64,000 nt of DNA from Anadara kagoshimensis (lineage: Eukaryota; Mollusca; Bivalvia; Arcoida; Arcidae): positions 26,896,583 through 26,960,582 of the forward strand of contig CM037874.1 in NCBI GenBank assembly GCA_021292105.1, read 5' to 3'. A model generated the notes under the pieces. That model made no database searches. It was not told the DNA's origin and saw nothing but the letters and a program-made list of their open reading frames with translations. Positions within the stretch are counted from its first letter, which is position 1. Each line of letters starts with the position of its first letter. Made by a program: the position numbers and the translations under genes. Positions 54,504-64,000 of the stretch are shown piece by piece.

Positions 54504-54823
54504 CAATTTTAAGCTTGGATCATAGGGCTGCAAGACATTGAATATGTCAATCTAATTCACACAGCGTCACTTGATTATTCCATCACAAGTCGATGTCAGG
54601 ATAATTGATTAAGCATGACAACGTATATATAATAAATATTTACACTTACTTTCGATGGCTCCGTTATCTCTAGAAATTATGTGTTGAAGCGACTTACCTT
54701 CCGCCATCCTTGTACGTTGTGTTATATCCCTCCTAATAATCAGAACTGGGAACACCTAAAAGACGTGACGTCATTGTTTTATGTATTCCGTTTTGGTTAG
54801 ATTTTTGTCACATTATATACCTC
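54504..54823 (-). repeat. Right TIR of foldback 1
   Basis: Inverted copy of 52183-52500 with the CRE site at 54767-54774 and the same ATGGCGGAAG|GTAAGT on the - strand (about 54690-54710). Both TIRs therefore point promoter-like sequence inward. Confidence 0.85.
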
Positions 54824-54960
54824 AAACAGGGTGTGTTTAACCTTCTGCAGCACCAGGCTAAAAGTTCTCGTGTGATTTACTTGGTTTGTCTGTTTTCAAA
54901 GTGTTTTACTTTGCTTTTGGGACTTTGATTTGGACTGGTTTGTGTTAGATTTATATTGTT

Positions 54961-55477
54961 TAAATTGGCCCCATTGCAGTTCTTGTTAAGTAATGTATTG
55001 TTGACGGACTGGTTTCTCTATGTTGGATTTATTTTTACAATTGTTAAATCCAGACTTAGCTTCAGTAGATTACTTTTTAGTAATGCAATGTAATAATTTT
55101 ACAAAGTATTACATAATTTCAAAATTTTTTTACAGTGCATATATGTGATGGAGTAACTATCTCATAACCAAAACAAATAAATCTTAAACCCAAGCAAAAG
55201 TTTCAAAATATATTTATATATGTGTACATGTATATATTTTATGTGTTTTGTTGTAAAAGATTGTTTTGACGTGACTGTAAAAAGCCAATAAAAAGTTCCA
55301 AATACAATAGTGATAAGCGTGTGATGTTTTATTTCCTCACCCCCGTGTTGTATATAGTTACATTGTATTGATATATCTGAGTTCTTCTGACGTGACTTTA
55401 CGTCTTTATTTATCTATTATTGATTGTTATGTCTAATCAGGCATCGATTGTGTGTCTGGCAGTAGAATACCCATGTA
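54961..55477. other. Non-coding stretch
   Basis: AT-rich, nothing recognised. Confidence 0.4.
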
Positions 55478-55688
55478 TACAGTACAGACATGCCGCAAGT
55501 TTAACGAAGCTCGGCTGTGGAATGGCCAAAATATGCAAGAAAGCTCTTTCAATGTTCGAAAAGCTATCAAGAGATAAAGAACAGCTCCCAAACAGCTGTG
55601 AAAATATAGCCAACGAAGGGCCGAGGTGAGTTTTCAATTCAGCGCTAATTCCAAAGCTGATTGTTAAACTTTCGACAGGTCTGTACCA
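55478..55688. mobile_element. MITE-A copy 3
   Basis: Left end TACAGTACAGACATGCCGCA, right end reads back as GGTACAGACCTGTCGAAAGT. Interior shares AGCTCGG-type bits with the 61116 copy. The open frame across it (AASLTKLGCGMAKICKK...) and the GAG|GTGAGT after it look like an exon, but both lie inside the repeat. Confidence 0.72.
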
Positions 55689-56864
55689 CAGATAGTCTAC
55701 TTCATCGTGGTAGAAGTTACAGTACAGCCGCACATCTATTACATAATAAACAAATCTTAATTGTATCAGATATTTTAATTCTGTTAATGATTGCCGTTAT
55801 CTCATCATTGCAGCCGAGGAAACAAACGTTTAGAAGTTAATAAACTACAATGAATGATTACTTATATAATCAATGGGAATCAGAAAAGAGAGTCTAGATC
55901 TATTGACATTTTTTACACTGGATCGAATGCACTCGTAGACCTTGCCTATGGATTTGGAATAATAATTTTATGTGTGTGCTTCCAACGTAATTCACAATGA
56001 TTATTCCTTCCACGAATAGAAACGGACAGAAAAGCTAACGATAAATAAATAAATACAGCTGATGTAAAAGTACCAATACAAATGACTTGCATTACCATTT
56101 TGCATATTTAAAGAGAATGTTTGGTCTCTTGAGAAGAATCGGCATAAAACAACAAGCCCTTTTATTCCCTGTTCTTGGTCTTAAGTGATATCTTCATTTT
56201 TTCAAAAAGAAAAGCTTTGCCTGTATGTAAACCCATAAACTATTAGGCATTTTCCCCTTTGTTTGTCTCTGATAATTTTACCGTATTGTACCATGGGCTT
56301 AAACTGGTCAGATGGTGTTTATTTAACATGGGCAATTAATATTTGCGCAATAGTAGTATACACCCTTTGTGCAAATGACATATTAGGGTTATGAAAATTT
56401 TGCGCAAATGCAAAGCGCCCGTTTGGCGACTAGTGTCGGCACAAAACTTTCTCGTACTCCACTGTTGTGTATCGCAATGTTATAATCGGGTCATAGGAAG
56501 TAGATTCGTGTACCTTAATTTTCGTTGGAAGGTAAAGACGAATGTTTCATTGAAGACTTGGCCATGACTGACTGAATGAAATTCAATACAACGAGGTCCT
56601 TTCTTGAAATACACCGTAAATTTTAAAAAATACTTTTTAATAGATAAAAAAAATTGGTTTTTCATCTTATACTACGTGATCAATAGCCCTTGACGTTTGT
56701 GCGGAACGTTTTGGAAATGTGTAGGTTTGAAATTTCCCGGAATAACGTCATTTTATGAGAAAACGTGAACTGAAGCGAGTCTATCTCAAACGAAAAATAA
56801 ACCGAAAAAATTACGGTATTGACGTTTAAACCATAAGGACTTCCTAGAGACCGCGTAACGACGC
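55689..56864. other. Non-coding stretch
   Basis: No gene, RNA or repeat recognised. Confidence 0.4.
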
Positions 56865-57120
56865 AATTGGTTGTATTGTTGATAAGCTTGATATCCCTGT
56901 GTCGAGGATTACCCCGGATATAATTGACGTCCCATAGTTCCATGTTTCTTTCACACAATTTTGATTACACCCGTGACGGGTGTAGCAAGCTAAACATGAG
57001 GTGCTTACCCTTCCGGAGCACCCGGCCTCACTTCCTTGGTGGAAATTCACGTGTCTTGTCAGTACCAAAGTTTTTACTTTGCTTTTTGATTGTGTTTCAA
57101 ACATGGATTAGTAAGTTTTT
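56865..57120 (-). repeat. R1 copy (56.9 kb)
   Basis: Well-kept antisense R1: GTCGAGGATTACCCCGGATA, GTGACGGGTGTAGCAAGC, CTTCCGGAGCACCCGGCCTC, AAATTCACGTGTCTTGTC, GTTTCAAACATGGATTAG. Directly abuts foldback element 2. Confidence 0.85.
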
Positions 57121-57203
57121 ATTATTATTATTAGCGGAGCAGATAACAGAAAAATCGTGCAAATGATGATACAAGCATCAAATTTGGCAAAATTGATCTC
57201 CAA

Positions 57204-57960
57204 GGGCTACTGATCAAATCTACCCGATTGGCCATTTGAAAATCCAAGATGGCGGTCATTTTTCAAGATGGCCGCCAAAATAGTTCTCTGCAGATGATGT
57301 TTTGCTTAGAAATATTTGTAGTAGTCCAATTTATATGATCTTAGTGTGAATTCCTATGTTTTCAGAGGGCTACTGATCAAATCTACCAGATTGGTCAATT
57401 TAAAATCCATGATGGCGGTCATTTTTTAAGATGGCCGCCAAAATAGTCGCCTGAAGTGGTTTGCTTAGTAATATTTGTAGTTGTCTTATTTTCATGATGT
57501 AAGTGTGGATTCATTTGTTTGCAAAAGACTACTGATTAAATCTACTCGATTGTTCAATTTAAAATCAAGGATGGCGTCTATTTTTCAAGATGGCCGCCAA
57601 CATAGTCGCCTGAAGTGTTTTGCTTAGAAATATTTGTAGTTGTCTAATTTTTATGATTTAAGTGTGAATTTCTATGTTTTTAGAGGGGTTACTAATCGAG
57701 TCTACCCATTTGGCCAGTTAAAAACCCAAGATGGCTGCCATATTTGTAGTTGTCTATATTTCATGATATAAGTGTGGATTCTTTTGTTTAAAAAGACTAC
57801 TGATCAAATATACTCGATTGTTCAATTAAAGATCCAAGATGGCGGTCATTTTTCAAGATGGCCGCCAACATAGTAGCCGAAAGTTTTTTACCTAGAAACA
57901 ATTTTAGTTCTCCAAATTTGATGATGTAAGTATGGTTTCCAATGTTTTTCGAGCTACTGA
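57204..57960 (+). repeat. Left tandem array of foldback 2
   Basis: Units start near 57204, 57367, 57526, 57685 and 57793 (the fourth or fifth shortened). Each holds GGCTACTGATCAAATCTACC, CCAAGATGGCGGTCATTTTT, CAAGATGGCCGCCAAAATAG and TTTGCTTAGAAATATTTGTA. The ATGGCGG and ATGGCCGCC parts are themselves an imperfect inverted repeat. Confidence 0.88.
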
Positions 57961-58439
57961 ACTATATGTTCATGTTTATAAAGCACTATGAGACATATTT
58001 GTCACTGAGTTGTCTGTTTTTCCTCTCCTCATCCAGGCTTGTACATTTTCAAAGTAATGCATTCAGTGCTGCTTGTTCCTGATCTGCTACTGTTCGCATA
58101 TGCAGCTGCAAAGCGCTGCAACCGGTGGTAGTGCTGTCCAGTGCCATTTTTTTTCTTTTTTCTGTGTCCGCTCCCATTCAGCTGGACCAATAATGATTGC
58201 ATTTTAGTCGTTTGCCTGAACTCAGATTATCTCAGCCTGGTATGTTGCATGTTTTGTATGTTCTCTTACGACTGCGTGCTTGTGGAATTCAGTTATAAAG
58301 CGGTTGCATTCAGGAACTGGAAAAACGGTCTAGTGTTACTTTGCTAATCTGTTCTGACATGAGAACAAAGAACTTTTCCATTCTCTGCATATCAAAACCA
58401 CAAATCAATGTTGGATGCTGGTTGAGATGAGGTAAAAGT

Positions 58440-58705
58440 TTTAATAATATTGTCAACTACATGAAGGATATTGTAAAGTGCAAGATGAATATAGTCAAAT
58501 AAATAATGGTTTTGTCGAGTACATGATGATTATTGCCAAGTATATGATAGGTGTTGCTAGGTAAATGATGGTAGTGTCAAGAAGAAGTTGATTACTGTTA
58601 AGTGCATGACGAATCTTGCCAAGTGGAATATGGCTTTTGTAAAATATATGATGAGTATGGTCAAGTATATGATGTATATTGTGAAGTAAATGATGGATAT
58701 TGTGA
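58440..58705. repeat. ~30 bp minisatellite in the centre of foldback 2
   Basis: About nine degenerate units like AAGTATATGATGGATATTGT. Any ORFs through it (His/Ile-rich on the - strand) are by-products of the repeat. Confidence 0.8.
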
Positions 58706-59669
58706 GCCAACTTATCCTTTTTGTTGTGTCATTAGATGAACTATTGCAAGGACAACTGATAGTCGACCTTAAGGTGTTTCTCCTTAGAAATTCGTTTGGA
58801 CTGCTCTTGTTTGAAGAATGTATCATTGGTTTTCATTTGATGATCGAAAATACTTTCAGCTCGATCCTCTAGCCCTTATTTGATAGAAACTGTTCTTTGT
58901 CTCACCTATGATATGCAGCTACTTTTTCAGTAAGAGTCGGTTTTTTGTTCTTTGTATCCAGTATGATCATGCCTGCTGATTTATCTTGAATCAGATTATC
59001 TATATCTAATTCTGAAAACGTACAACCTAGACAATCATTCTGCCAAATGTGATTTGATCAACTCGAAAGTTTTTTTAATGTAGGCATGTAGAATACAGGT
59101 AATCGTATATGCTACTGGAAACTATGACACATTTTAACCTTCATCTTTGACTGTAGTTTGAGTGACCTATGTTCATTGCCAGGATTATCCTGTCTGGATG
59201 TTGAGAAATGGACACACATATATCTAAATACGTTTGAGCTGAAGTCGCAGTCGTAGTATGCTTTATGTTGTAAAGACTGGGGACATACCAATTAATTTTC
59301 TACATATTGTACAACAATGGCTGACACTAAACCCTATCCGGAGTTTTACAGCAGCAATATCACCAGGTTCGATATTGCCTGACAATCACTCCTGCAAGAC
59401 GGTCATCAAATTACACTTGAAACTTTTGTAGGTATATGTATTCAATCTAACATAGATGCCCTTTTTCTACCCTCATCTAGTTTAGCCCACAACCCAATTG
59501 TCTGATTCTGCACACTAGCAACTTCTTAGAGGAAAACTAGGTATAGTCGCCAACACTTCACCCAACAAATTCATACAAACGTAGTAAACTCACTAAATAA
59601 ACATATAAATGAATTGAAAAATTATATTTTCTAGTTCTTTAATCATGTTTTAAACAGACAGATATAGTT

Positions 59670-60176
59670 ACGCAGGTTTGAAAACATAGAAATCCACATT
59701 CACTTCATGCAAATTGGACAACTTCAAATATTTCTAAGCAAGCATCAACTTCAGGCGACTATTTTGGCGGCGGCCATCTTGAAAAATGGTCGCCATCTTG
59801 GATTTTTAACTTGCCAATCGGGTAGACGCAATTAATAACCCTCTAAAACATAGAAATCTACACTTAGATCATAAAAATTAGACAACTACAGATATTTCTA
59901 AGCAAAACACTTCAGGCGACTATGTTGGCGGCCATCTTGAAAAATAGCCGCCATCTTGGATTTTTAATTGAAAAATCGAGTAGATTTGATCAGTAGCCCT
60001 CTGAAAACATAGGAATCGACACTAAGATCATATAAATTGGACTACTACAAATATTTCTAAGCAAAACATCATCTGCAGAGAGCTATTTTGGCGGCCATCT
60101 TGAAAAATGGCCGCCATCTTGGATTTTCAAATGGCCAATCGGATAGATTTGATCAGTAGCCCTTGGAGATTAATTG
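59670..60176 (-). repeat. Right tandem array of foldback 2
   Basis: About three units in inverted orientation with GGCGGCCATCTTGAAAAATG, CGCCATCTTGGATTTT and AGGCGACTAT. Pairs with the left array. Confidence 0.88.
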
Positions 60177-60499
60177 TGCCAAATTTGATGCTTGTATCAT
60201 CATTTGCACGATTCTTCTCAAAAATGGCTTTTATCTGCTCCACTATATTTTAGAGGTAAAACTGTATAATTTTCAGATATCAACTTTGTGATACCGATAT
60301 GCTGGTGTCGTGTAACTTCTGCGTAAAAAAAATGTTACATTTTTTGTTAACAATTGTGTGTGTATTTACTAAGTGTGTTGTTACATTTACATTGCTAATC
60401 TGACCATCCAACATTAATACATGTTGTCTCGATAACAGAATAGACTGAAGGGTTTTCGTGGTAAATCAGTGGCATTTGGACCACTGAACTAGAACCAAA

Positions 60500-60826
60500 T
60501 CTTGCCTCGATCCGTGAGTGGGAGGTCGTGGCATGGGTTCGAACCCCGACCGGGTTTGACCCACGACTTGAAAGTGAGTAGTAACTGTACTTTCGCCAAG
60601 CACTCGGCATTACAAAATGAAAGTCATGGTTTTTTCGGATGGAAACATAAAATAAACGAGGTCCCGTGACACGTTAGGCTTTGCACGACTAAGAACCCTG
60701 CTGTATAATGCCATCAGAGCAACGCACAGGCAAAATGTCTGCACCTTCGCCTATACTGGCGACGTCTCGATGTAATTGAAATATTCTTGACTGGGACGTT
60801 AAACACCATTACTCAACTCAAATCTC
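60500..60826 (+). mobile_element. SINE-1 copy (60.5 kb)
   Basis: Starts in the anticodon arm (CCGTGAGTGGGAGGTCG), with an insertion GCAT before the B box GGTTCGAACCC. Body and GGGACGTTAAACACC end are intact, then CAACTCAAAT. Its promoter A box is not clear, so this copy was probably not transcribed. Confidence 0.85.
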
Positions 60827-61115
60827 GACATAAGCGCATATTTGTAAAAACATCACAAAGTAGACTGGAAACATTCTCAAAACACATTAACTTGTGTTTA
60901 GATACAGGTAATTAAAAGTTCTCGTAAAACAGAAATCCCTCTCAATATTTCTTAAATTAAACAATTATTTCCTTTTGCACCAAAAACCCTGTCTCAGATT
61001 GTTGAACCATATTGATTCACATTCTATGGACCATAGATGATATCTATATTCATTTATTTCATTAACCAGATAATCCAAGCATTAATAATTGATGAAGCCT
61101 TAATCTTTATGGATT
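60827..61115. other. Non-coding spacer
   Basis: Nothing recognised. Confidence 0.4.
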
Positions 61116-61331
61116 TACAGTACAGACCTGTCGAAAGTTTAACACTGGCCTAACGAGAAAGAAGTCGTAGCTCGGTTGTCGATCGACTGGACGACGAGAT
61201 ACAGATAGGTGGTAGTAAAAAAGCTCGATAGCAATTGTCGATGTAAATAGCTAACAAGGGACTGATGTGATCCGAAAATCCGGCACTAGTTAGATAGCTT
61301 AATGTTAAAGTTTCGACAGACACGTACAGTA
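61116..61331. mobile_element. MITE-A copy 4, long form
   Basis: 216 bp. Left end TACAGTACAGACCTGTCGAA, right end reads back as TACTGTACGTGTCTGTCGAA. Interior has several CGAT-rich short repeats. Non-coding. Confidence 0.82.
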
Positions 61332-61794
61332 TGTATCGGTAATGTCTATATTTCCTTCAACGCCATGTTTTTATTCAAATCTACCTTGTAACTCCATTAT
61401 GCATCAGTTCATTTCTGTTTCTGAAGAATCACGGTCACACTTGTTCTCACATTCAATACGATATGACATTTACATCAATAACATTCAGTCGTTCATATGT
61501 TTTAAAAAGAAAACAAAAAGAATGAAGCCATTGAGATTAGTTTTGTTATCCTGATTCTGAAGTCTTACATTTCTGTTTCCATTAGTAACACGTCGTCAAG
61601 GTTTGATACAAACAACGGGTGAACGGGTCCATTTGGATTACGTTCGGTTAAAACAACGCATAAGTATTTAATTATCACTATCCTTAAGAGTTTGTATGTT
61701 GTATGAATTTTGTTTTTTCTCTCCTTTTTCCTTCTTTATTTTATTATTATTATTTTGGGGGGTGTCTTTTGTCGATCGTTTCTGAAACTAATCT

Positions 61795-61925
61795 GAAACT
61801 AAACGTCAAATATCCAGGGTAATCCTGAACACAGAGACATAGATCATACTTTTCAACAATACCGTGATGACGGCCATATAAATTTTTGACAGCCTAGATA
61901 AGCCTAGACTTGCAATATCCTTGGG
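61795..61925 (+). repeat. R1 3' fragment (61.8 kb)
   Basis: Only the last ~130 bp: CGTCAAATATCCAGGGTAAT, AATACCGTGATGACGGCCAT. Confidence 0.7.
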
Positions 61926-62213
61926 TCAACAATTAATCTGTATGCAGCTTGCTTCGTTGTATAAAGTTTCCTTAGTAGGAGCAAGCTCAAGAGGTCTTAA
62001 AGAGAACCTAAACTTAATAAAAACTTTAAACATTGTACTGCTCAAAGGGGGCTTTAAAGAGCATTTATGGATCTTTAAGGACATCATTAATGATCTTTAA
62101 TGATTCTTCAAAGTATCTTAAAGGAGGGAGTTGGTCTTATGTCTACCACAACCAATCTTCTCAAACAACAATTAAATTACTAAAAGCAAAAACTACTATA
62201 TGTTGACAAATAC

Positions 62214-62466
62214 CTGTTATGTTCTTCAACGTTTCCAGTTGTTTCTGTGTTGTTGTGTATCGGCTGTCCCATTTCTTTGCTAATTGTCGTGCTTGTTTTC
62301 GTAATTCTGTTCTCTCTCGTTTTTCTTCTACGAGTAGATTAACCAAATCACGTATCAATTCACCGTTTCCCTTTCCTGCACAATTCACTAATGATTGGAT
62401 ACCGTTGGCAACCGATTGAGGCGGTATGATCAGATTAACAAAAACAGCAAAAATACATGCGAACAT
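62214..62466 (-). CDS. First coding exon of a secreted coiled-coil protein, partial
   Basis: On the - strand an ATG at 62466 opens MFACIFAVFVNLIIPPQSVA, a good signal peptide, followed by ~64 residues. First NGIQSLVNCAGKGNGELIRD, then a charged heptad-like stretch rich in Glu, Arg, Lys and Leu (EEKRERTELRKQARQLAKK). It ends with ETLKNIT at a donor ACAG|GTATTT (GT at 62212-62213, phase 1). A TATA box lies 92 bases upstream of the ATG. This plan, signal peptide plus short coiled coil in exon 1, fits bivalve secreted C1q-domain or fibrinogen-like proteins, whose lectin domain lies in a later exon. I found no such exon on the - strand down to 26 kb, so the gene may be truncated, or the next exon short. 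Function not assigned. Confidence 0.6.
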
Positions 62467-62557
62467 GTTATTCCAACTTATTCTCAATATAAAAATCAAA
62501 AACTGATCATGAAGATTCCCGTTAAAGGTTAGCTTTTGAAGCCAGTTAAAATATACG

Positions 62558-62566
62558 CTTTATATA
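62558..62566 (-). promoter_or_regulatory. TATA box of the secreted-protein gene
   Basis: TATATAAAG on the - strand, 92 bases before the ATG at 62466. This would place transcription start near 62530. Confidence 0.55.
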
Positions 62567-62846
62567 CTTTTGGAACTTTCATTAAAGGATACTTAATGCG
62601 GGAAACAAGAAAGTTGAAATTTGAATCGTCATGATCCAACAGTAAACGTGATAAATACAGCTTTAAGGTTTAACATTACGGTACATATATGCGTAACATA
62701 TGTCAATGTGATGTTCTGTTAAAATAACTTTATTTCTAAACGTTGTCACCTGACTTTGAATATCTCGGAATATATTCTAGTATGAGAAATTTGCCAGTTT
62801 GCTTCCGAATGTTGGTGGGCACACAAGTTTCCTTGAACATCTTTGA

Positions 62847-63125
62847 ACTGACCGCCTCGATATCAGTAAAGAAATTTGACTTGGGCGTAAATCTTCATCA
62901 CCCCAGTTAACTCTGAATTTCAAGCATTTACATACTAGTTTGTTTTTCAAAAGGGACCAACTGCGATATGGAGTGGGGTAATGGGATTTTACGTCCAAAA
63001 TTCTCGTCATACAAATGCCTTGATTCTGTACCATATAAAGTGACCAACTGCGATATGGAGTGGAGAGTAATGGAATTTTACGTCCAAGTCAATATTCTTC
63101 CACTTATATCGAGGCGGTCAATTCA
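62847..63125. repeat. Palindromic repeat related to the SINE-1 tail
   Basis: GACCGCCTCGATAT at 62850 and ATATCGAGGCGGTC at 63106 face each other. Between are two direct copies of CAACTGCGATATGGAGTGG (about 62957 and 63045), each followed by TTTTACGTCCAA. The strand-reversed TCGATATAAGTGGAAGAATA and TTGACTTGGACGTAAAA resemble the SINE-1 end. Family not known. Confidence 0.6.
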
Positions 63126-63509
63126 ACTACAATAACAATTCAATGTAATTTAAGAGTAAAACTTTTATATTGGAATTTGTTTATTCACCTGCGTAGTTTT
63201 TATTTTAGTATTGATCAAATGTGTTTTGGTATGAATCTTATATCAGTGTTTTAGAGTGAAAGAGAAATAACTCGTGTGTGTTTTGTCTTCAAAATTTTCA
63301 AAAAAGTCACAAAACGGTTAGATCCTTGAATCACAACACTAACTACATTCAATTTGGTGGAAAATACGTTAAGGTTCCATGAGATGGGACCAGTGGAAAC
63401 TGGAACAATAATAATGTAATACATGGATGTAATTATGTATATTGGCTTTATTTCTGATATTTACAACAAGTGTGACAAAATTTTGCATTTAACTAACCTT
63501 TCCAACATC

Positions 63510-63800
63510 TATAATAAACATCAAACATACCGACCCATGTCCAAATCACAATCCTAAAGCAAAACGTTCAAACTAGCAAATTAAGTTTAACACGTGAACT
63601 TCCACCAGGGATGTGAGGCCGGGTGCTCAGGAAGGGTAAGAACCTTTTGTTTAGCTAGTGTCAGGAGTGTAATCAAAATTGAGAATGACAAGAATATGTA
63701 ACTATGAACTATGGGGCGCCGAATATATCCATGATATATTTTAAACAGACACATCATACTTATCAACAATATTGTGATTACGGCTGTTATATACCATTTT
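63510..63800 (+). repeat. R1 copy (63.5 kb)
   Basis: Near-full R1: CGACCCATGTCCAAATCACA, AACACGTGAACTTCCACCAG, GGTGCTCAGGAAGGGTAAG, ending ATTGTGATTACGGCTG. Confidence 0.82.
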
Positions 63801-63854
63801 TTTAAAACTTTATCATAAATACATTTTTAAAAAATGGTATATGACAATAAGATA

Positions 63855-63970
63855 GGTAAAGTTAGCTACAAGTAACTGGCTACTTGTAGAAGAAAAGTTA
63901 GCTACTAGTAGCCAGTTACTTGTGGAAGAAAAGTTAGCTAATAGTAGCCAGTTACTTGTTAGAAAAGCAG
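63855..63970. repeat. ~48 bp tandem repeat with inner palindrome
   Basis: About 2.5 units of AAGTTAGCTACTAGTAGCCA...GTTACTTGTGGAAGAA. Each unit has inverted CTACTAGTAG. Runs close to the window end and may continue. Confidence 0.8.
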
Positions 63971-64000
63971 TTGATTACTTTGGAAAAATATCATCTATTT

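Larger units (their letters stand above)
52183..54823. mobile_element. Foldback element 1 (2641 bp) with tRNA-like modules
   Basis: Almost the whole element is one large palindrome. Terminal inverted repeats of ~318 bp begin GAGGTATA and the 7 bp target copy AAACAGG flanks it (52176-52182, 54824-54830). Between the TIRs a 59 bp minisatellite (unit CAACAGATACAACTTAGGAC...GACAACAG) runs on one strand in the left half and on the other in the right half, switching near 53240. Six tRNA-like modules follow the same mirror plan. There is no transposase frame; the 273-codon open frame at 53253-54074 is only the minisatellite read through. Class unknown: the long TIRs recall MULE, foldback or Galileo-type elements. 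Confidence 0.88.
52018..54960 (-). repeat. R1 copy split by foldback element 1
   Basis: R1 occupies 52018-52182 (CTTATCAAGGTCCTCAAAAC to GTGTAGCTAGCTAAACAGG) and resumes at 54824-54960 (AAACAGGGTGTGTTTAACC to GATTTGGACTGGTTTG). Removing 52183-54823 and one AAACAGG rebuilds a continuous antisense R1, which dates the foldback insertion after R1. Confidence 0.88.
57133..60244. mobile_element. Foldback element 2 (3112 bp) with YY1-like tandem units
   Basis: Ends are inverted repeats AGCGGAGCAGATAA / TTATCTGCTCCACT, continuing with CGTGCAAATGATGATACAAG and CAAATTTGGC. Both arms carry ~160 bp tandem units (five left at 57204-57960, about three right at 59670-60176, inverted). The centre is single-copy with a ~30 bp minisatellite. 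No transposase frame seen. It could be a fossil of a larger element whose middle has been replaced. Confidence 0.85.

Noticed and set aside
55420..55629. Exon-like frame ending at GAG|GTGAGT
   Set aside because: Lies within MITE-A copy 3, and similar bits occur in the 61116 copy, so the likeness to an exon is most likely chance.

Overview
The window looks like nuclear DNA of a lophotrochozoan invertebrate, most likely a bivalve mollusc. It is AT-rich, genes are split by GT-AG introns, real genes are sparse, and the rest is packed with short transposons, tRNA-derived SINEs, foldback elements and microsatellites. No bacterial, viral or organellar gene set is present.

Region 1 (836-26026, + strand) is one complete gene. 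Thirteen coding exons can be joined in frame (1782 nt, 593 residues) into a Na+/Cl- coupled neurotransmitter symporter of the SLC6 family, closest by eye to the serotonin transporter (SERT, SLC6A4). All twelve membrane segments, the monoamine-binding Asp (D53) and the chloride-site residues are present. Its introns hold several DNA-transposon miniatures, SINEs, many copies of a ~320 bp interspersed repeat (called R1 here), a broken Penelope-like reverse transcriptase (intron 10), and an apparently intact hammerhead ribozyme (intron 2).

Region 2 (26-42 kb) is gene-poor: the SERT 3' flank with a 144 bp tandem duplication and a decayed hammerhead copy, a GC-rich element with terminal inverted repeats (TIRs), a 755 bp mariner-type miniature, many R1 copies, and one uncharacterised 357-residue intronless ORF (35742-36815).

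Region 3 (42-50 kb) holds two dead autonomous elements. One is a Crypton-type tyrosine recombinase (DUF3504/KIAA1958-like) with frameshifts and a lost catalytic His. The other is a non-LTR reverse transcriptase split by two miniature DNA transposons.

Region 4 (52-60 kb) has two large palindromic foldback elements. The first (52183-54823) has ~318 bp TIRs, a 7 bp target duplication inside an R1 copy, a 59 bp minisatellite that switches strand at the centre, and six tRNA-like modules mirrored about the centre. Its TIRs carry a CRE site and an ATG followed by a splice donor. The second (57133-60244) carries ~160 bp tandem units, each with two YY1-like AAGATGGC motifs.

Region 5 (60-64 kb) has a TATA box and first coding exon (62214-62466, - strand) of a secreted coiled-coil protein whose later exons I could not find, plus more SINE, miniature-transposon and R1 copies.

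The genes do not form a pathway. The best candidates for something new are the hammerhead/Penelope family (one intact ribozyme, three decayed copies, one RT relic) and the tRNA-bearing foldback element.
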